Assembly: GCF_963678425.1 (NCBI RefSeq)
Contig: NZ_OY782855.1
Coordinates: 124,001-188,000 of the forward strand
Origin: an uncultured Bacteroides sp.
GTDB taxonomy: Bacteria > Bacteroidota > Bacteroidia > Bacteroidales > Bacteroidaceae
Direction: 5' to 3'
DNA: 64,000 nucleotides
How positions within the stretch are numbered: the stretch's first letter is position 1; each line of letters starts with the position of its first letter. Position numbers and translations under genes: made by a program. This document shows, in pieces, positions 50,880 through 59,676 of this stretch. Below the pieces are notes generated by a model. That model was not told the origin of the DNA. It was given only the letters and a program-made list of their open reading frames with translations, and did no database searches.

Positions 50880-52676
50880 ATGTTTAAAAGAAATGTATTA
50901 ATAGAACTTCGAAGGTGGGCAGAAGGTGAGTATAGGAAGCCTTTAATATTACGAGGAGCAAGACAAGTTGGTAAAACTACAATTGTAAATGAATTTGGGA
51001 AAGAATTTGATAATTATTTGTACCTTAATTTAGAAAATTCTGAAGCTGTTAGACTTTTTGATTCTCCATTATCAATAAGAGATTTAATGCCAATGATCTT
51101 TCTTTTTTGTAATAAAATAAAAAAAGAAGGTAGGACATTGTTGTTTATTGATGAAATACAGAATTCTCCCAATGCTGTATCTAAAATGCGTTATTTTTAT
51201 GAGGAGCTACCTGAAATTTATGTAATAGCAGCTGGATCGTTACTCGAAAGTCTTATTGATGTTCATATTTCTTTTCCTGTAGGTCGGGTTGAATATATGG
51301 CTATTCGTCCATGTTCTTTTATAGAATTCTTAGGAGCTATTGGTGAGGAGCAATTAATAGAGTGCCTTAAAAATGTAGATTATTCAATATCATTTCATGG
51401 TAAGTTAATAGAATTGTTTAAAATTTATATTTTAATAGGCGGTATGCCCGAAGTTATAAAAAGATATGCTGAAAAAAGAGATGTGTTAGCATTAGGTAAT
51501 GTTTATGAGACACTTTTGACAGGATATAAAGATGATATAGAAAAATATGCGAAAGGAAAAACTCAATCAAATGTTATTCGATATATTTTAAATGAAGGAT
51601 GGACTGAAGCTGGCAAGTCTATTACATTAGGCGGATTTGCTGGCTCTCCATATAAAGCGAGAGAGGTAGGTGATGCTTTTCGCACGCTCGAGAAGACCTT
51701 TATTCTGGAACTTGTTTATCCTGTTACAGAAATGGTTATTCCTGCTATATCAGATATGAAACGTTCTCCAAAACTTATTTGGCAGGATGTTGGTTTAGTG
51801 AATTATGCAGCTAATATACAGAAAGAGATACTTGGTACAAAAGATATAACGGATGCATGGAGGGGGATGGTTGCTGAACAAGTAGTTGCGCAGGAATTGT
51901 TAACTCTCACTAATAAGGTAAGTGCAAAACGTAATTTTTGGGTAAGAAATAAAAAGGGAAGTCCTGCTGAAATTGATTTTATTTGGATTTATGATTCTAA
52001 AATAATTCCAATAGAGGTAAAATCGGGAAATAATGCTCATTTAAAATCTATTCATTCTTTCATAGATAGATCTCCTAATAATTTGGCTATACGTGTATGG
52101 TCACAACCTTTTTCTGTTAATAGGGTAAAGACAGATATGGGAAAAGTATTTACTTTGATTAATTTACCATTTTATCTTGTTGGTTCTTTAACTTCAATAT
52201 TTCCATTAACTATTCAACTTCATCCCGATGATCTTTTAGAGCAGATACTTTTAGATTATGGCTATAAAGATGATTCTAGTGATACAAATAAAAAAAATAA
52301 TGCTGGTAAATATGAGAAGTGTAGATTTATGAAAGGAAAATGTGGAGTACTTTTTGATAGGGGAAATATACGCTTGATTTCTTCAGGAATAATTAAAGAT
52401 ATTGGTTTTAAGCAATGTTCTCCTAATAAGATATATCCATTTCTCTTTTTCTATTCCCTATCTGGAGAAATAAAAAATAACTTAACATATCTACTGAAAA
52501 ACACGATTAGTTATTCATTGAATGATTTGGATAAAATACTTCAAATAGATGATTTCTTCAATTATTATGATGTTACAGTGATGAAGGGGAAGACACTTTC
52601 TTTATATTTAGAATATAAAGAAATCTATTTGACAGCTAAAAAAGAATTTTTAGAAAAATATCAATTGTTTTATTGA
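50880..52676 (+). CDS. AAA ATPase with DUF4143 nuclease-like domain and extra C-terminal region
   Basis: A protein of 598 residues from the ATG at 50880. The N-terminal ATPase has Walker A LRGARQVGKTTIV and Walker B LLFIDEIQNSP, then AAGSLLESL. The DUF4143 part follows, ending in the nuclease-like FWVRNKKGSPAEIDFIWIYD and IIPIEVKSG. Family members usually stop soon after this, near 400-430 residues. Here a further 160 or so residues follow (after about 435), with no recognised motif except a small cysteine pair (CRFMKGKCGVLF). The DNA is very AT-rich. A six-unit repeat array precedes it. Confidence 0.85.
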   Translation: MFKRNVLIELRRWAEGEYRKPLILRGARQVGKTTIVNEFGKEFDNYLYLNLENSEAVRLFDSPLSIRDLMPMIFLFCNKIKKEGRTLLFIDEIQNSPNAVSKMRYFYEELPEIYVIAAGSLLESLIDVHISFPVGRVEYMAIRPCSFIEFLGAIGEEQLIECLKNVDYSISFHGKLIELFKIYILIGGMPEVIKRYAEKRDVLALGNVYETLLTGYKDDIEKYAKGKTQSNVIRYILNEGWTEAGKSITLGGFAGSPYKAREVGDAFRTLEKTFILELVYPVTEMVIPAISDMKRSPKLIWQDVGLVNYAANIQKEILGTKDITDAWRGMVAEQVVAQELLTLTNKVSAKRNFWVRNKKGSPAEIDFIWIYDSKIIPIEVKSGNNAHLKSIHSFIDRSPNNLAIRVWSQPFSVNRVKTDMGKVFTLINLPFYLVGSLTSIFPLTIQLHPDDLLEQILLDYGYKDDSSDTNKKNNAGKYEKCRFMKGKCGVLFDRGNIRLISSGIIKDIGFKQCSPNKIYPFLFFYSLSGEIKNNLTYLLKNTISYSLNDLDKILQIDDFFNYYDVTVMKGKTLSLYLEYKEIYLTAKKEFLEKYQLFY

Positions 52677-52682
52677 TTGTAA

Positions 52683-52918
52683 CTAAGGGTGAACAGAATG
52701 AGCTAAAGAATCGCTATATGGTAATTGATGCTCCCAAAGAATGGATTTCAGAAGAACACTCGACAAGTACCCGACAAGCTTCCGACAAGTTCACCTGCTA
52801 TTTTAAGTCTGATTAAGATTTTAGGTGAACAGCAATTATCCATCAAAGAAATGCTGGCAGTTATGAGTATTTGTTGACAGCAGAGGGATTAGCCATTTAT
52901 AATTTCAAGCCATAACGA
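52683..52918 (+). pseudogene. remnant of a RecG/AlbA_2-like regulator gene (frameshifted C-terminal part)
   Basis: Three short pieces in different frames look like the end of a putative RecG-like or Fic-like DNA-binding regulator: KNRYMVIDAPKEWISEEHST, then PAILSLIKILGEQQLSIKEM in another frame, then LTAEGLAIYNFKP before a stop. The DNA encodes no continuous protein and lacks a beginning. The family assignment is from memory of similar winged-helix tails and is tentative. Confidence 0.35.
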
Positions 52919-52934
52919 CTCTGAATTATATTTT

Positions 52935-53090
52935 TTAACTCTCTCTCTTCCAATGAAGCAACAGATTAACAGCATCCTGCGGTGAGCCGGCTTTTACTAC
53001 AGTTCCCGAATTTACAAAGTAAATTTCGTCAGCGTTTGCAATTGTATTCAGACGGTGAGCTATGATCACTTTTGTAGTGTTTCTTGGCAG
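52935..53090 (-). pseudogene. 3'-end fragment of an ABC exporter gene (duplicate of the 60171 gene tail)
   Basis: On the minus strand this reads TTKVIIAHRLNTIANADEIY, continuing FVNSGTVVKAGSPQDAVNLL, identical to the C-terminus of the complete ABC gene ending at 60171 except near the last residues. At DNA level about 20 positions differ, nearly all synonymous. It has no start or upstream domains. The promoter of the next gene begins at its edge. It marks a recombination junction. Confidence 0.85.
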
Positions 53091-53106
53091 TCCAAAAATA
53101 TCTTTA

Positions 53107-53114
53107 TATCTTTG
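53107..53114 (+). promoter_or_regulatory. -7 element TATCTTTG for the DUF1593 gene
   Basis: A perfect TAnnTTTG 42 bp before the ATG at 53157, immediately beyond the ABC-gene fragment. Confidence 0.55.
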
Positions 53115-53156
53115 TTGTACTAACCCTACTGCATTGTAGAAAATTAAATCTGTATT

Positions 53157-54569
53157 ATGAAGAAACAAATTGTATTATCAATACTTTCCCTTTTGTTTTT
53201 GCCGCTTATGGCGCAGCAAGCCAAGCAATGGAAGGAAAATCTGAAACCACGCCTTGTGGTTCTTACCGACATAGGAGATTGTAATGTAGAGCCTGATGAT
53301 ATGGAGTCCGCGGTAAGACTCTTGGCTTATGCTGATCGCTTCGAGATTGAGGCTATCATGACCACCATTGGCTGGAATTGTGACCCTTATCCGGAAGAGT
53401 GGGCGCAGTATCTCACACAGGTGGTTGATGCATACGCTAAGGATGTTCAGAATTTGAAGGCTCGTTCATCGCAAATATCATTCCTTTCTCTCAACAAGGA
53501 GAATGGCAAACAGCAGTTAGGTTATTGGCCAAGTGCTAAGTATATTCGCAGTCGCGTCATGTCAGGAAGTCATCGTGCTGGCATCAAGGTTATTGGTAAG
53601 GATAATGATTCTCCGGGAAGCGACTTTCTCATAAAACTTGCTGACGAAGATGATGACCGACCAATATGGATTGCCACTTGGGGAGGTGGTAACACTCTTG
53701 CACAAGCAATATGGCGAGTGCAGCAGACACGCACACCAGAACAACTTAAAGCATTCCTTCATAAGTTCCGTATTTACACAATTACTGATCAGGACATGAA
53801 ATATGATATGCGCATGAACCGTGCCTACAGTTCACACATGTGGATGCGCCGTGAATTCAAGGATGATTTAAAGTTTATTTGGGATGAAGGAACATGGCAA
53901 CTGCAATGCGACCTCGGAAAGAAGTATTGGGACAAGCATCAGCAGTACATCCAAGGGCATGGCGCTATGGGCAGCATTTATCCTCATTATAAGTGGGGAG
54001 TGGAAGGTGATACACCGTCGTTTCTATATGTCATGCCTAACGGACTTTCCGACCCAGAAGATCCAACTCAGGCAGGGTGGGGTGGTTGTCATGCTTATGG
54101 CATTAGTCCTGACTCTATCACTTATGCATGGAACAGTTGGCAAGAGCCACAAAAGACAATCACCGAGAACTATAAGCGTCGTTTCTATCCTGATGAACTG
54201 AACGATTTCGCAGCTCGTATGCAGTGGGCGCATGAAGGCAAAGGAAATACCAACCCGCAAGTCATTATTAATGGTAAGAACGGTATTACACCAATTCATA
54301 TAAAGACGAAGGAGGGTAAGACTATCCACCTTGATGCTTCAAAGTCAACAGACTCAGAGGGCGATAATCTTTCATTCCTTTGGTGGCAGCAGCCGGAAGC
54401 AGACAGTTATAAATCTAATATAGTAATCAGCAATAATAGTTCCTCTTCTATCAATATTGCTGTTCCTCAGGATGCTACCGGAAAACCGATCCATTTTGTT
54501 TGCGAAGTGCATGATGATGGCGCCTTCAATCTTGTGTCTTATAGAAGAGTGATTGTTGATGTGAATTAA
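53157..54569 (+). CDS. DUF1593 (Sde182-like) secreted nucleoside-hydrolase-fold protein
   Basis: A secreted protein of 470 residues with signal MKKQIVLSILSLLFLPLMAQ. The N-terminal domain has the nucleoside-hydrolase-like metal motif VVLTDIGDCNVEPDDMESAV. It continues with typical DUF1593 motifs (GIKVIGKDNDSPGSDFLI, WIATWGGGNTLAQAIW). A C-terminal beta-sandwich (IHLDASKSTDSEGDNLSFLWWQQPEAD) follows, of the type seen in cellulose-binding Sde182. It may act on plant glycan or glycoside substrates, but the reaction is unknown. The codon use is clearly more GC-rich than that of neighbours, suggesting transfer. Confidence 0.85.
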   Translation: MKKQIVLSILSLLFLPLMAQQAKQWKENLKPRLVVLTDIGDCNVEPDDMESAVRLLAYADRFEIEAIMTTIGWNCDPYPEEWAQYLTQVVDAYAKDVQNLKARSSQISFLSLNKENGKQQLGYWPSAKYIRSRVMSGSHRAGIKVIGKDNDSPGSDFLIKLADEDDDRPIWIATWGGGNTLAQAIWRVQQTRTPEQLKAFLHKFRIYTITDQDMKYDMRMNRAYSSHMWMRREFKDDLKFIWDEGTWQLQCDLGKKYWDKHQQYIQGHGAMGSIYPHYKWGVEGDTPSFLYVMPNGLSDPEDPTQAGWGGCHAYGISPDSITYAWNSWQEPQKTITENYKRRFYPDELNDFAARMQWAHEGKGNTNPQVIINGKNGITPIHIKTKEGKTIHLDASKSTDSEGDNLSFLWWQQPEADSYKSNIVISNNSSSSINIAVPQDATGKPIHFVCEVHDDGAFNLVSYRRVIVDVN

Positions 54570-54581
54570 TAGATTTCTGTT

Positions 54582-54680
54582 AGTAATCGTAATGGTTATT
54601 ACCGTAATGGCCATTACGATTACAAAATATACAGCATTTATTTTTATATAATAACATAAATAATAGAGGTAATAAATAGA
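54582..54680. repeat. 97-bp dispersed repeat, copy B
   Basis: GTAATCGTAATGG and CCATTACGATTAC form exact 13-bp arms around TTATTACCGTAATGG, followed by the AT-rich tail seen in copies A and C. The -7 element of copy A is altered here by an extra A (CAAAATATA on the plus strand). It lies between the DUF1593 gene and an old-yellow-enzyme gene. Confidence 0.8.
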
Positions 54681-54684
54681 TGCA

Positions 54685-55797
54685 TTATAGGATTGAAACA
54701 GACTTGTCGGGCAAGCTTGGATAATCGGTATATCCTTTTTCACCCGGAGTGTAGAAGGTGGATGAATCCGGTTGATTGAGCGGAGCATCAACTTTAAAAC
54801 GTTCCACCAAGTCCGGATTGGCTATATAAGGAGTACCAAAAGATACCAGATCTGCGTCACCATCATTCAGCACTTGATTAGCTGTTTCTTTGTTAAACCC
54901 ACGGTTAATGATCAACGTGCCTTTATATATGGGGCGGAAATGTTTAGCAACCTTTTGAATGGCCAAAGGATTCCCGGAGATATCGGTGAAAGGCTCTGTC
55001 AAATGCAAATAAGCCAGGTCGTAGTCATTCAATTTTTCAACAATATAGTTATGCACAGCAATACTTTCTTCATCCAACATCATTCCTTGTATACCATGTA
55101 GTGACGGATTTAACCGTACTCCAACCTGCTTAATATCCATTATGGTTTGCAGTTCGTCTAGTATGTCGAATAATATACGGGCCCGGTTTTCTATTGAACC
55201 GCCGTACTGATCCTCACGTGTATTTGAATATAGGTTAAAAAACTGGTGCAACAGATAACCATTGGCTGCATGCAATTCGACTCCATCGAATCCGGCTTTC
55301 ATTGCGTTTATGGCAGCGTTCTTAAAGTCGCTTATCGTCCTTTGAATATCTTCTAAAGTCATCTTCCGAGCTTTCACTGTATCTTTAAAACCTTCAAAGG
55401 TGAATACCTGAGCCATTGGGTTTAGAGCAGAAGGTGCCAATGGGAGTTCTCCGTTGAGTAAGTCGGGGTGAGACAATCTACCGACGTGCCATAACTGGGC
55501 GAAAATTTTTCCACCTTGCTGATGAACTGCATTGGTTACCAATTTCCAGCCTTCAACTTGTTCGTTCGTATAAATGGCTGGTACATTAATAGCTCCAACA
55601 GCATCACGGCTAACATAAGTTCCTTCTGTGATGATTAAACCTGCTGAACTCCGTTGCTTATAATATAGAGCTGTTAATTCGGTTGCTACATTACCAGAAT
55701 TATCTGAACGACTACGGGTCATAGGGGCCATAACAATTCGATTTTTCAACTGTAATCCTTTTAAATCAAAGGATTCAAATAATATATCTTTATTCAT
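54685..55797 (-). CDS. old-yellow-enzyme-type alkene reductase (NemA-like)
   Basis: An FMN-dependent ene-reductase of 370 residues. It reduces activated C=C bonds of enals, enones and nitro compounds with NAD(P)H. Landmarks are MAPMTRSRSDNSG near the N-terminus, FAQLWHVGRLSHPDLL and the active-site stretch VELHAANGYLLHQF with NTREDQYGGSIENRAR. The C-terminus (DYPSLPDKSVSIL) is family-like. It is the last of four oxidoreductase genes read away from the HxlR gene and probably controlled by it. Confidence 0.93.
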   Translation of the reverse strand: MNKDILFESFDLKGLQLKNRIVMAPMTRSRSDNSGNVATELTALYYKQRSSAGLIITEGTYVSRDAVGAINVPAIYTNEQVEGWKLVTNAVHQQGGKIFAQLWHVGRLSHPDLLNGELPLAPSALNPMAQVFTFEGFKDTVKARKMTLEDIQRTISDFKNAAINAMKAGFDGVELHAANGYLLHQFFNLYSNTREDQYGGSIENRARILFDILDELQTIMDIKQVGVRLNPSLHGIQGMMLDEESIAVHNYIVEKLNDYDLAYLHLTEPFTDISGNPLAIQKVAKHFRPIYKGTLIINRGFNKETANQVLNDGDADLVSFGTPYIANPDLVERFKVDAPLNQPDSSTFYTPGEKGYTDYPSLPDKSVSIL

Positions 55798-55862
55798 TGT
55801 GTTTTAATTTTTTTATTAACAAAACAGGTACTGATTATTTATCTTATGCTGTTTTGGTAAGA

Positions 55863-56864
55863 TTATTTTAGTTTGACGACTACCTTTCCCTTTGCTCGTC
55901 CTGTTTCCACATAAGCCAAAGCCTCATTAGTAGCTTCGAATGGAAATATTTTGTCAATAACCGGACGTATGATTCCGGAATCAATAAGTGAAGTGATCTG
56001 GCTTAACTGATTTCCGTTTGCTTTCATGAAAAGAAAAGAATAGCTTACGCGATGCTGCTTTGCCTTATTTCGAACTTTATAGCTCAAAAGAGACATAATC
56101 AATTTCATCATCCAACTTAATCCGATTTCTTTGGCAAAATCAGGATCGGGTGGTCCTGAAATGGATATAATTTTTCCTCCAGGTTTTAATATCTTTAGTG
56201 ACTTTTCCAAGGTCTTTGTGTCCTGACTATTCAAAACAATATCGTAATTTTTAAGTATTGTTTCAAAATCATCTTTTTTATAATCAATAACAATATCAGC
56301 ACCAAGGCTCTTGACCAAATCAAAATTGGCAGCACTGGTTGTGGTGGCCACGGTAGCACCCAAATATTTCGCTAGTTGAATGGCAAATGTACCAACACCA
56401 CCTGAGCCTGCTTGAATAAAAACTTTCTGACCTTTCTGAATATTTGCTTTTTCGATTAATGCTTGCCAAGCAGTTAAGCCTACCAAAGGTATCGAAGCGG
56501 CTTCTTCCATTGAAAGTTTTTGAGGTTTAATTGCCACATCCTTTTCGTTTATTGAAATGAATTCGGCAAAAGTTCCAATTCTATAGTCAGATGGCCGTGC
56601 ATAGACTTTATCGCCGACTTTAAAATTTTTTACTTGGGAGCCGACCTTAACTACAACTCCTGCCACATCGTGCCCAATTATAAATGGAGTCTTGTAAGGT
56701 AAAATAAGTTTAAACTCTCCTGCTTTTATTTTTGAATCCAACAGATTAACACCTGCGGCATATACCTGGACCAATACATCATTTTTTTCAACTACCGGTT
56801 CTGGCATCGTGGTTAATTTTAAACCACTTTGTTTGCTGTACTGATTAATTATAAATGCTTTCAT
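55863..56864 (-). CDS. zinc-independent MDR-type NADPH:quinone/alkenal oxidoreductase
   Basis: A medium-chain reductase of 333 residues in the quinone oxidoreductase branch. It has the GroES-like N-terminus (AGVNLLDSKIKAGEF, GHDVAGVVVKVG) and the nucleotide-binding FIQAGSGGVGTFAIQLAKYLGA. The structural and catalytic zinc cysteines of alcohol dehydrogenases are not apparent. Members reduce quinones or alpha,beta-unsaturated carbonyls. It sits 6 bp from the SDR gene in the HxlR-linked cluster. Confidence 0.9.
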   Translation of the reverse strand: MKAFIINQYSKQSGLKLTTMPEPVVEKNDVLVQVYAAGVNLLDSKIKAGEFKLILPYKTPFIIGHDVAGVVVKVGSQVKNFKVGDKVYARPSDYRIGTFAEFISINEKDVAIKPQKLSMEEAASIPLVGLTAWQALIEKANIQKGQKVFIQAGSGGVGTFAIQLAKYLGATVATTTSAANFDLVKSLGADIVIDYKKDDFETILKNYDIVLNSQDTKTLEKSLKILKPGGKIISISGPPDPDFAKEIGLSWMMKLIMSLLSYKVRNKAKQHRVSYSFLFMKANGNQLSQITSLIDSGIIRPVIDKIFPFEATNEALAYVETGRAKGKVVVKLK

Positions 56865-56870
56865 GTGATA

Positions 56871-57626
56871 TTAACTTATAGTTCTATTTTGATTTACTAA
56901 GCCAAAAGCAATTTTTGGGGAAAGTCGGTTGATGAAATAAAGTAATTTTGAATCGCCTACCCGAATGATATATTTATCTTTCTTTAGTCCCCAAATTAAT
57001 TCTTTTACCAAATTTTCCGGACTCATTTTCTTGTTTTCTCTATCAGCAGTCATCTCGGTGGCAACTACAGGAGGTAGCAATTCAAATACTTTTACGTTAC
57101 TTTTTAAAATCTGTAAATGTTTTCTGAGCGTTTCAGTATAAAAATGCAATGCTACTTTGGAGGCCGAATAGGTAGGCTCAATCACCGAAGGAACTAAACT
57201 CAAAATAGAGGTGGTATTAATTATTGCCCCTTCTTTTCTAGCCTTCAGCATCTCCATAAAAAGATTATTCAATCGGATAACACCGAGGTAATTGACGTTC
57301 ATTTCGTACGTAGCACCTTCAACATGTTTATCATTTGCAATACCCAAATTTAGCGGAGGACTCACCACACCGGCATTATTATAGAGAATATCAATTCCTC
57401 CTAATTCTTTTATTTTGTTAAACAACGATTGTGCATCACTTTCATTTGCTGCATCACTCTTTATTGCGACAACAGCAGGATACATTTTTTTTGCAGTATC
57501 CAGTTTGTCCTGATTCCTTCCAGTAATTATAACTTTTGCATCGTTTGCTAGAAATTGTTTTGTTGCCTCCAGGCCGATACCAGCTGTGCCACCTGTAATT
57601 AGCACTGTTTTTCCTTTTAATTCCAT
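56871..57626 (-). CDS. short-chain dehydrogenase/reductase
   Basis: An SDR of 251 residues with cofactor motif LITGGTAGIGLEATKQF, the structural NNAG (LYNNAGVVSPPL), catalytic Ser (TTSILSLVPS) and YSASKVALHFY. It resembles DltE-type oxidoreductases. The substrate is unknown; the context suggests carbonyl detoxification. It lies 6 bp upstream of the MDR gene in transcription order and 49 bp after the flavin oxidoreductase gene. Confidence 0.9.
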   Translation of the reverse strand: MELKGKTVLITGGTAGIGLEATKQFLANDAKVIITGRNQDKLDTAKKMYPAVVAIKSDAANESDAQSLFNKIKELGGIDILYNNAGVVSPPLNLGIANDKHVEGATYEMNVNYLGVIRLNNLFMEMLKARKEGAIINTTSILSLVPSVIEPTYSASKVALHFYTETLRKHLQILKSNVKVFELLPPVVATEMTADRENKKMSPENLVKELIWGLKKDKYIIRVGDSKLLYFINRLSPKIAFGLVNQNRTIS

Positions 57627-57675
57627 TTTTTTCTATTTTAAATGAAGATTTTTAAAAATAATTATCCGGTAAGTG

Positions 57676-58866
57676 TTAAGACAGGCTTGCCGGAACTTTC
57701 CCATAATAACACCTGAGAGGTCCACTTTCTGAACCGATAATGCAGAAATTACATTGAATGCACTTTGCTTGTGTCTGCTTCCCGGCTTTGAACTTATTAA
57801 CTAAATCCGATTCGAGTATAAATGGCCTTGACATGGAAACCATATCGCATTTATCATTATCAATAATATCTTCTATTTCCTCTAAGTTCGTAATACCGCC
57901 TACAACAATCACAGGAATATTCACAGCTTTCTTGATTGACATTGCTGCATCCAAATTATATAAGCTTTTAGGTTGAGGTTGTGGGAATGTCTTTTCTGCA
58001 ACAGCACCGATAATTCCTTTTATAAATTTGGGCATTTTATTCAACTTATTATTTTGTGCCACCATAAGTTCCCATGGTACCTGTCCTCGCATTGTTGCCA
58101 GTCCGGCTTTTACAGTTCCATTAGAAACTTCAATTCCATCGCATCCTGCTTGTTCTAATAGTTTCGCTATCTTTACAGATTCTTCAATTGTCAGTCCATT
58201 TTTCAACGTCTCATAGCCATTCATTTTTACAATCATTGGATAATTACCCACTTCCTTTCTGGCTTTTTCAAATATCGTTTTAATAATTCTAAATCTGTTT
58301 TCTGTATTTCCTCCCCATTCATCTGTTCTTCTGTTCATTCTGGGCGATACAAATTCTGAAAGTAAATATCCATGTGCTACATGAATTTGCACACCATCAA
58401 AACCTGCTTCTTTTGCATTCTTTATTCCCTGAACAAACGCTTCTATTACTTCTAAGATATCAGCTTTAGTCATTTCTTTGGCCTTATAATCTGCTATTTT
58501 TGAAGGTGCAATAACCGGCATACCAGTAGCTTCTTCTTTTGTCTGGCCACCACAATGATTAAGTTGTGCAATAATAGGAGTTCCCAGCTCATGCATTTTT
58601 GTAGTTAAACACTTGTAAGCATCAATGTGTTCGGCTTCATTTATCATAGACATATAATAACCTGTACTCTTTCCTTGCTGATTTACTCCAATAAAGCCGG
58701 TTATAATTCCACCTACACCTCCTTTTGCTAATGCTTCGTACTTTTTAAGCAATTGTGGTGTTGGGTTACCTCTCTCATCACTCATTCCTTCATAGGTTGC
58801 CGATCTGATAATTCTGTTTGGAAATATTATTCCTGCCAACTTAATTGGCTCAAATACCTTATTCAT
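57676..58866 (-). CDS. NADH:flavin oxidoreductase (old-yellow-enzyme family) with C-terminal cysteine cluster
   Basis: A 396-residue OYE-fold protein. Motifs include IAQLNHCGGQT, VQIHVAHGYLLSEFVSPRMNRRTDEWGG and a late IPVIVVGGITNLEE. The C-terminus ends in CIQCNFCIIGSESGPLRCYYG, a cysteine cluster like the one in 2,4-dienoyl-CoA-reductase-type enzymes, but without the extra FAD/NAD domains. It is the first gene of the four-gene oxidoreductase operon, divergent from the HxlR gene. Confidence 0.9.
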   Translation of the reverse strand: MNKVFEPIKLAGIIFPNRIIRSATYEGMSDERGNPTPQLLKKYEALAKGGVGGIITGFIGVNQQGKSTGYYMSMINEAEHIDAYKCLTTKMHELGTPIIAQLNHCGGQTKEEATGMPVIAPSKIADYKAKEMTKADILEVIEAFVQGIKNAKEAGFDGVQIHVAHGYLLSEFVSPRMNRRTDEWGGNTENRFRIIKTIFEKARKEVGNYPMIVKMNGYETLKNGLTIEESVKIAKLLEQAGCDGIEVSNGTVKAGLATMRGQVPWELMVAQNNKLNKMPKFIKGIIGAVAEKTFPQPQPKSLYNLDAAMSIKKAVNIPVIVVGGITNLEEIEDIIDNDKCDMVSMSRPFILESDLVNKFKAGKQTQAKCIQCNFCIIGSESGPLRCYYGKVPASLS

Positions 58867-58903
58867 TTTTTCATTCCTTTCTTGTGATTACAATATAATT
58901 TAG

Positions 58904-58959
58904 TACCTTTGCTTGCAAATTGCAAGTGCAAAGATAATGAAGAACTTGCAATTTGCAAG
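58904..58959. promoter_or_regulatory. divergent promoters with two identical-type HxlR operators 33 bp apart
   Basis: Two 15-bp perfect palindromes, CTTGCAAATTGCAAG (58912-58926) and CTTGCAATTTGCAAG (58945-58959), start exactly 33 bp apart. A plus-strand -7 TACCTTTG (58904-58911) abuts the first. A minus-strand -7 TATCTTTG (58929-58936) lies between them. A dimeric HxlR repressor on both would shut both directions. Confidence 0.8.
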
Positions 58960-58976
58960 TTAATGAGAATGTTTTT

Positions 58977-59390
58977 ATGAAAAAGATTAAAAAAAGATCA
59001 GATTGTCCAATTAGTTGTTCCCTTGATATTTGGGGAGATAAGTGGTCGCTGTTGATTATCAGAGATTTAATGTTTGCAAAAAAGTGCAGATATAGTGATT
59101 TTTTAAAATCATCGGAAGGAATAGCTACCAATATTTTAGCCACTAGATTGCAGACGTTGGAAGAAAACAAGATTATTGAAAAATCAGAAGATCCGGAAAG
59201 CAAAGCAAAAGGATTATATAAGTTAACCCAAAGGGGGATTGACCTACTTCCCATACTGATTGAAATAGATTTGTGGTCTGAAAAATATTTTCCTATACCG
59301 GAAGATATAAAAACAATGTTGATAGAGGTGAAAAAAGATAAGGTTGGATTTATAAAGAAAGCGATTGAGGAATTAGAAAATAATGATTAA
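58977..59390 (+). CDS. HxlR-family redox/electrophile-type transcriptional regulator
   Basis: A winged-helix regulator of about 137 residues. I start it at 58977 (MKKIKKRSDCPISC) because an in-frame start at 58953 would lie inside an operator palindrome. The HxlR core is CSLDIWGDKWSLLIIRDLMF then SEGIATNILATRLQTLEENKIIEKSED. The N-terminal Cys in SDCPI corresponds in position to the redox Cys of YodB-type members that sense quinones. It is divergent from four oxidoreductase genes, so it is very likely their repressor, released by electrophiles; the inducer is inferred. Confidence 0.88.
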   Translation: MKKIKKRSDCPISCSLDIWGDKWSLLIIRDLMFAKKCRYSDFLKSSEGIATNILATRLQTLEENKIIEKSEDPESKAKGLYKLTQRGIDLLPILIEIDLWSEKYFPIPEDIKTMLIEVKKDKVGFIKKAIEELENND

Positions 59391-59521
59391 AGTTTTTCAC
59401 ATCCACGAATAGACGTTTTTTGGACATTTTTTGTTCTACAAGTTTTTTTGTTCGTGCTTTAAACAATTACATAAAAGTCTTATCCTCTAAGCGAAAGCCT
59501 TTACGAAAAAGATATAGGGAG

Positions 59522-59620
59522 AGTAATTGTAATGGCTATTACCGTAATGGTCATTACGATTATAAATAATGTACGGAATTTATTTTATATAATTACAGGA
59601 ATTAGATAGATAATAAATAG
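59522..59620. repeat. 97-bp dispersed repeat, copy C
   Basis: The same structure as copies A and B (GTAATGGCTATTACCGTAAT then GGTCATTACGATTAT), in the same orientation, but the -7 element has been lost. It is located in the 286-bp gap between the HxlR gene and the GyrI-like gene, which holds nothing else recognisable. Confidence 0.78.
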
Positions 59621-59676
59621 AGACACTTGTATCCTTTATCTGATTTACACAAATAATCCCCTTTTTACAATAAAAG

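Noticed and set aside
52935..53168. Small 77-residue protein on the minus strand
   Set aside because: Only the C-terminal part is protein-like and it copies the end of an ABC exporter; the N-terminal part is non-coding promoter sequence read backwards.
58953..58976. Upstream start for the HxlR regulator
   Set aside because: It falls inside an operator palindrome; the ATG at 58977 fits the family.
54582..59620. Integron with attC sites
   Set aside because: The repeats sit between gene groups and are palindromic, but there is no integrase, the groups are multigene operons with their own promoters, and the repeats lack recognisable attC core sites.
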